Origin: Rhodobacterales bacterium
GTDB lineage: Bacteria > Pseudomonadota > Alphaproteobacteria > Rhodobacterales > Rhodobacteraceae
Assembly: GCA_030950105.1 (NCBI GenBank)
Contig: JAUZRV010000200.1
Coordinates: 1 to 36,103 of the forward strand
DNA: 36,103 bases
Direction: 5' to 3'
Both the position numbers and the translations under genes were made by a program. Of this stretch, positions 33,360 through 36,103 are shown one piece after another (position 1 is the stretch's first letter; the number at the start of each line of letters is the position of its first letter). Below the pieces are notes generated by a model. The model saw nothing but the letters and a program-made list of their open reading frames with translations. It did not search any database and was not told where the DNA came from.

Positions 33360-34511
33360 TTATTCGCCGGAGACCAAACTGGCCGGTGGGTTGAGGATGA
33401 CTTGTTCGCCGCCCGAGAGGCCGGAAACAATCGAGATGCGCCCATCAGGAAGCGGGTAGCCGACGCGCACGATGCGCAGGCTTGGCGCGCCATTTTCAAG
33501 CACAAAGACCGAGGGCAGCGAACCGCGCCAGATCAGGGCTTCGGCTGGAAGCGCGGGTTCGGAACGGGTGGGCACCGAAAGGTCGGGCACCGTGACCTCG
33601 ACATACATGCCGGGACCACCGGGGGTTTCAAACGGCAGGTCGAATTTGACCATCACCGTGTGGCGGCCGGGATCGGCCACGGGGAATATTTGCGCCACTT
33701 TGGCGTCAACTGTAACGCCGCCGAGATCAAGACGCGCCGGCACGATCATGCCTTCGGTCAGGCCAGCAGCAAGGCGCACGGGCACGTCGGCCTCGATACG
33801 CAGATATTCGGTGAAGGCGACGGTCATCAATGGCATGCCCGGTTGCACGGTATCGCCGACCTCGACATTTTTGCGGATCACGACACCGTCAAACGGGGCG
33901 ATGGATTGTGCATTGCGCAGACCGGCATCAAGAGCGTCAAGATTTGCCTGCGCCTGAAGAACCGCGGTTTCGGCCTGTGAAATACCGGCACCGGCCCCAT
34001 ATAGATCGGCCTGACGTTCCACATTGCTGTTGGAGAGGCCCATCTGGTTGGAAAACCCACGGGTAAAGAATTGGTCGAACATCGACGGCACGCCCATGCC
34101 CGGAATTCCGGTAAGCGAATTGGTGCGCGGCGAATAGAGTTCGCGGGAATATTGCATTTGCGAGTTGCGCAAAGCGGATTCGGCTTGCAGGATTTGCGCC
34201 CCTGCGGCGCGGCGCTGGGCCTGAAGGGCGGTGTCGTCGATCATCACCAGAACATCGCCTTTGGTGGCGTCATGTCCTTCGATGCCCGCAAGGTAGGTCA
34301 CGCGGCCGGGAATTTGGGCGCTTAGGGTGACTTCTTTGTAAGGAACGACCGTGCCACCAATGGTTGCACTGCCGCCGGACATGTTCGAAGTGACGAAAGC
34401 GGTCTCAAAATCGGTGGTGGATTGCTGCGCAGACAGGATTTGCGCCGGTGCAGCCGCCAAAGTAGCCGCTAATACCCACTTAAAGCCCAAAGTTGAAAAC
34501 TGATTCGTCAC
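33360..34511 (-). CDS. RND periplasmic adaptor (membrane fusion protein) with insert in the hairpin tip
   Basis: A 383-residue secreted adaptor (signal peptide to ~residue 28, AAPAQILSAQQ). The first lipoyl half is GGTVVPYKEVTLSAQIPGRV (52-71), the alpha-hairpin runs 92-126 and 176-201, then IAPFDGVVIRKNVEVGDTVQPGMPL (204-228) completes the lipoyl domain, followed by beta-barrel and membrane-proximal domains. Between the hairpin helices lies ~48 residues (126-174) rich in Gly, Met, Phe and Ser (GIPGMGVPSMFDQFFTRGF). Start is a GTG at 34511 after a G-rich ribosome binding site. It heads the RND operon (33 bases to the permease). Confidence 0.88.
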   Translation of the reverse strand: MTNQFSTLGFKWVLAATLAAAPAQILSAQQSTTDFETAFVTSNMSGGSATIGGTVVPYKEVTLSAQIPGRVTYLAGIEGHDATKGDVLVMIDDTALQAQRRAAGAQILQAESALRNSQMQYSRELYSPRTNSLTGIPGMGVPSMFDQFFTRGFSNQMGLSNSNVERQADLYGAGAGISQAETAVLQAQANLDALDAGLRNAQSIAPFDGVVIRKNVEVGDTVQPGMPLMTVAFTEYLRIEADVPVRLAAGLTEGMIVPARLDLGGVTVDAKVAQIFPVADPGRHTVMVKFDLPFETPGGPGMYVEVTVPDLSVPTRSEPALPAEALIWRGSLPSVFVLENGAPSLRIVRVGYPLPDGRISIVSGLSGGEQVILNPPASLVSGE

Positions 34512-34650
34512 TTGGTTAACCCCCCCCGTTCATTCACTTTTTCCGAATATGTTGATATTCAATATTCAAGATATGAGTTAAGGTTTACCATAAGTTGCGT
34601 TTTTTTCAAAGATATATTGTCATATTTGAATATAAGAATTGCATTAGACC
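34512..34650 (-). promoter_or_regulatory. A/T-rich promoter region of the adaptor-RND operon
   Basis: About 140 bases between the operon start and the terminator of the upstream gene. The stretch is conspicuously A/T-rich and contains ATATTCA in tandem (about 34556-34570) and an inverted TTGAATAT copy (about 34626-34633), possible regulator sites. No gene is credible here. Confidence 0.4.
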
Positions 34651-34679
34651 AAAAAACCCGCCTTGGAACGGGCGGGTTT
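34651..34679 (-). terminator. Intrinsic terminator of the Met-heptad protein gene
   Basis: AAACCCGCC (34654-34662) pairs perfectly with GGCGGGTTT (34671-34679) around an eight-base loop; on the minus strand it is followed by six T residues (34656-34651). It lies 40 bases after the stop at 34719 and separates this gene from the adaptor-RND operon. Confidence 0.88.
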
Positions 34680-34718
34680 GATTCGGTTATAACGGTATAT
34701 TTGTGGAGTGGGGGGCGG

Positions 34719-35168
34719 TTAAAATCCGAAAGGCGTGTTGCCCCACATATAGGACATCGGATTTGAAAACGCGTTGGTGGCATTGCTGATGTCATAGGTC
34801 ATGCGGTTCATATTGCCGACCAGACCATTCATCGAATAATTCAGGGCCGCAACCGATTGGTTCATATCCCCGATATCGTCGGTCATGCCGGAAATATTGC
34901 GGTTCATGCCATTAATGCTGTCGTTCATTTCGGTCATGTTCTGGTTCATGACGACAAAATTTTCGCTCATGCTGTGCACATCTGTTGTCATGCTGACCAA
35001 GGTGGTGTTCATGGTTTTGATGCTCTCGTTCAATTCAACCATGATATCGGTCATGGTGAACACCCGCAGGGCCATCCCATACATAACCCAGGTAAATACG
35101 GCCATGACGATAAGGATACCCGCCGTTGTCAAAACAACGAAGCCGCCGCTACTTGCGCGTCTATACAT
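34719..35168 (-). CDS. Membrane-anchored methionine-heptad coiled-coil protein
   Basis: A 149-residue protein with one membrane helix (10-32) and then an uninterrupted coiled coil (39-129). Position d of each heptad is Met or Leu at 39, 46, 53, 60, 67, 74, 81, 88, 95, 102, 109, 116 and 123, and position a is I/V/L/M/F four residues later. Many heptads read MNxxI or MTxDI. The tail ends WGNTPFGF. It should project a long multimeric rod into the periplasm. The ATG at 35168 is chosen because AAGGAG sits six bases upstream; the longer frame to 35279 has no signal. Monocistronic, with a strong terminator. Function unknown. Confidence 0.75.
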   Translation of the reverse strand: MYRRASSGGFVVLTTAGILIVMAVFTWVMYGMALRVFTMTDIMVELNESIKTMNTTLVSMTTDVHSMSENFVVMNQNMTEMNDSINGMNRNISGMTDDIGDMNQSVAALNYSMNGLVGNMNRMTYDISNATNAFSNPMSYMWGNTPFGF

Positions 35169-35348
35169 GGTCATCTCCTTGGCGATCACGGCGCAGAGGG
35201 CACCTTGGTCATTGTATTGCTGCGTGCAGATCGGGCCAGATTGGCAACCTGCGGACACATTCATAAACTTAAATACCATTCATTTGCAATTGTCGCGTGT
35301 TTTATTTTTGCGATTACGGTCACTGCGCCGCAGTATAGCCGGTTATGG

Positions 35349-35964
35349 TTAATATTTTCGGTTCACTGGTTTGGTAACGGGGCGGGCGCGGGTTTTTTCG
35401 CGCAGGAATACGAATAATCCCGAGGCCATGATTAGGGCGATCCCAATTGTTGCTATGGAATCAGGGAGTTCCGACCAGAACAACCATCCCCAGAATACCG
35501 CCAAAGGCAGGCCGATATATTCAAACGGGGCCACGGTGGCGGCATCGGTCACCCGATATGCCTGTGACAATGCATAGCCGACCACGCTTGAAATCATCCC
35601 GAGGCCACCAAACAACAACAGGTCACTATCGGCGGGCCACACCCATGCGCGCAGCAGAAAGATCAGGCTTTCGCTCTCTAACCCAACGGCAAAACGGCCA
35701 TCACCAGCAAAGAGCCAAAACCCGATACTAACGATGATAAAGGTCGCCTGAATATAGATCACCAACGCGCTTGCCTTGGTTGTGGCGCCAAGTTTGCGGG
35801 TCAAAATCTGGTTCAGGGCATAGGTGAGGGCGGCGATGATCGGCAATACCATCACGATCCAGCTTACGCCGAAATCGTTTTCGCCTTGCCACGGTTGCAA
35901 CATAATCAAAACGCCGACAAATCCGACAATCACCGCGCCAATGCGAAACGGGCCGACCTTTTCA
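35349..35964 (-). pseudogene. DMT-family (EamA) transporter, C-terminal part only
   Basis: About 205 codons of an EamA-type drug/metabolite transporter: GEKVGPFRIGAVIVGFVGVLIMLQP is the typical end of the first EamA domain, followed by a full second domain with five helices (including GMISSVVGYALSQAYRVTDAATVAPFEYIGLPLAVFWGWLFWSE). The N-terminal ~100 residues are missing: upstream of 35964 the homology ends and the frame meets a TAA (35976-35978). The likely cause is insertion of a mobile element at this point, with the rest of the gene beyond the window. Confidence 0.6.
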
Positions 35965-36103
35965 CCTAGCCCGAATTATTCATCAGCCTCCGGGTATTTC
36001 CTTCCGGCGCACTGGATCGGCCGGGTTGACGGCGGCGTTTTGAACTGAGTTTAGAGTGTGCGTTGAAGGTTGATATCTGGGGGTGTTCGGGCGGCTGATG
36101 CCG
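35965..36103. mobile_element. Probable end of an insertion sequence (partial)
   Basis: Beginning at CCTAGCCCGAATTATTCA (35965) the sequence no longer encodes the DMT transporter, shows no other coding match, and has a composition unlike its neighbours. The CCT... end would fit an IS1380-family terminal inverted repeat as far as I remember such ends, which is tentative. TTCA at 35961-35964 would be the target copy on this side. The transposase gene would lie outside the window. Confidence 0.45.

Noticed and set aside
34512-34766. 84-codon plus-strand open frame before the adaptor gene
   Set aside because: It runs through an intrinsic terminator and into the opposite coding gene, and its sequence is not protein-like. 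The A/T-rich region is better explained as a promoter.

Overview
The window looks like chromosomal DNA of an alphaproteobacterium of the Rhodobacteraceae (Roseobacter) type. The evidence is the gene order pckA / chvI-chvG / short HprK / rapZ / EIIA(Man) / HPr, a methylsuccinyl-CoA-dehydrogenase-type acyl-CoA dehydrogenase, a DUF6473 protein, and etfBA with a PduO-type cobalamin adenosyltransferase. No tRNA, rRNA or CRISPR array was recognised. All identities rest on reading the translations and on family knowledge; no search was run.

Left part (1-6.8 kb): the start of an unknown minus-strand gene with a structured leader; an OafA-type acyltransferase with an SGNH domain; a TetR repressor facing two small membrane-protein genes across a promoter that carries two matching palindromic operators; a large acyl-CoA dehydrogenase (probably Mcd of the ethylmalonyl-CoA pathway); a TauE/SafE permease; and a small secreted protein.

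Central regulatory/metabolic part (6.9-14.6 kb): pckA, with its own terminator and a three-copy TTAGCGCAA operator cluster, diverges from a plus-strand run of chvI, chvG, hprK, rapZ, EIIA, HPr and a lysophospholipid-type acyltransferase. This is the alphaproteobacterial circuit that links envelope/acid sensing and the regulatory PTS to carbon metabolism. It is followed by a chemoreceptor gene with a nitrate/nitrite-sensing (NIT) domain, whose otherwise intact frame is broken by one in-frame TAA.

Metabolic part (17.3-22.8 kb): 3-hydroxybutyryl-CoA dehydrogenase, a DUF6473 protein, etfB-etfA with a strong terminator, PduO-type adenosyltransferase, a HIG1-like twin-membrane protein and an SDR oxidoreductase. 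Mcd, ETF, HbdA and the adenosyltransferase fit together as acyl-CoA (acetate/hydroxybutyrate/ethylmalonyl-CoA) metabolism.

Right part (22.9-35.2 kb): a co-directional minus-strand array that I consider the most interesting content. In transcription order it encodes a periplasmic adaptor with an unusual hairpin-tip insert, an RND permease with a long Lys/Ala/Pro tail, two Pro/Gln/Asn-rich secreted proteins, an Asn/Gly/Trp-repeat secreted protein, a secreted LolA/DUF4412-like protein, a ParA/MinD-like ATPase, a membrane-anchored TPR protein, a dynamin-like GTPase with two membrane segments, and an orphan FtsH-peptidase-like (M41) protein whose zinc motif reads YEAGH instead of HEAGH. Just upstream lies a membrane-anchored protein with a near-perfect methionine-heptad coiled coil. 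The composition suggests an envelope assembly or secretion apparatus of unknown function. The window ends in a DMT-family transporter remnant that appears to be cut by the end of an insertion sequence.
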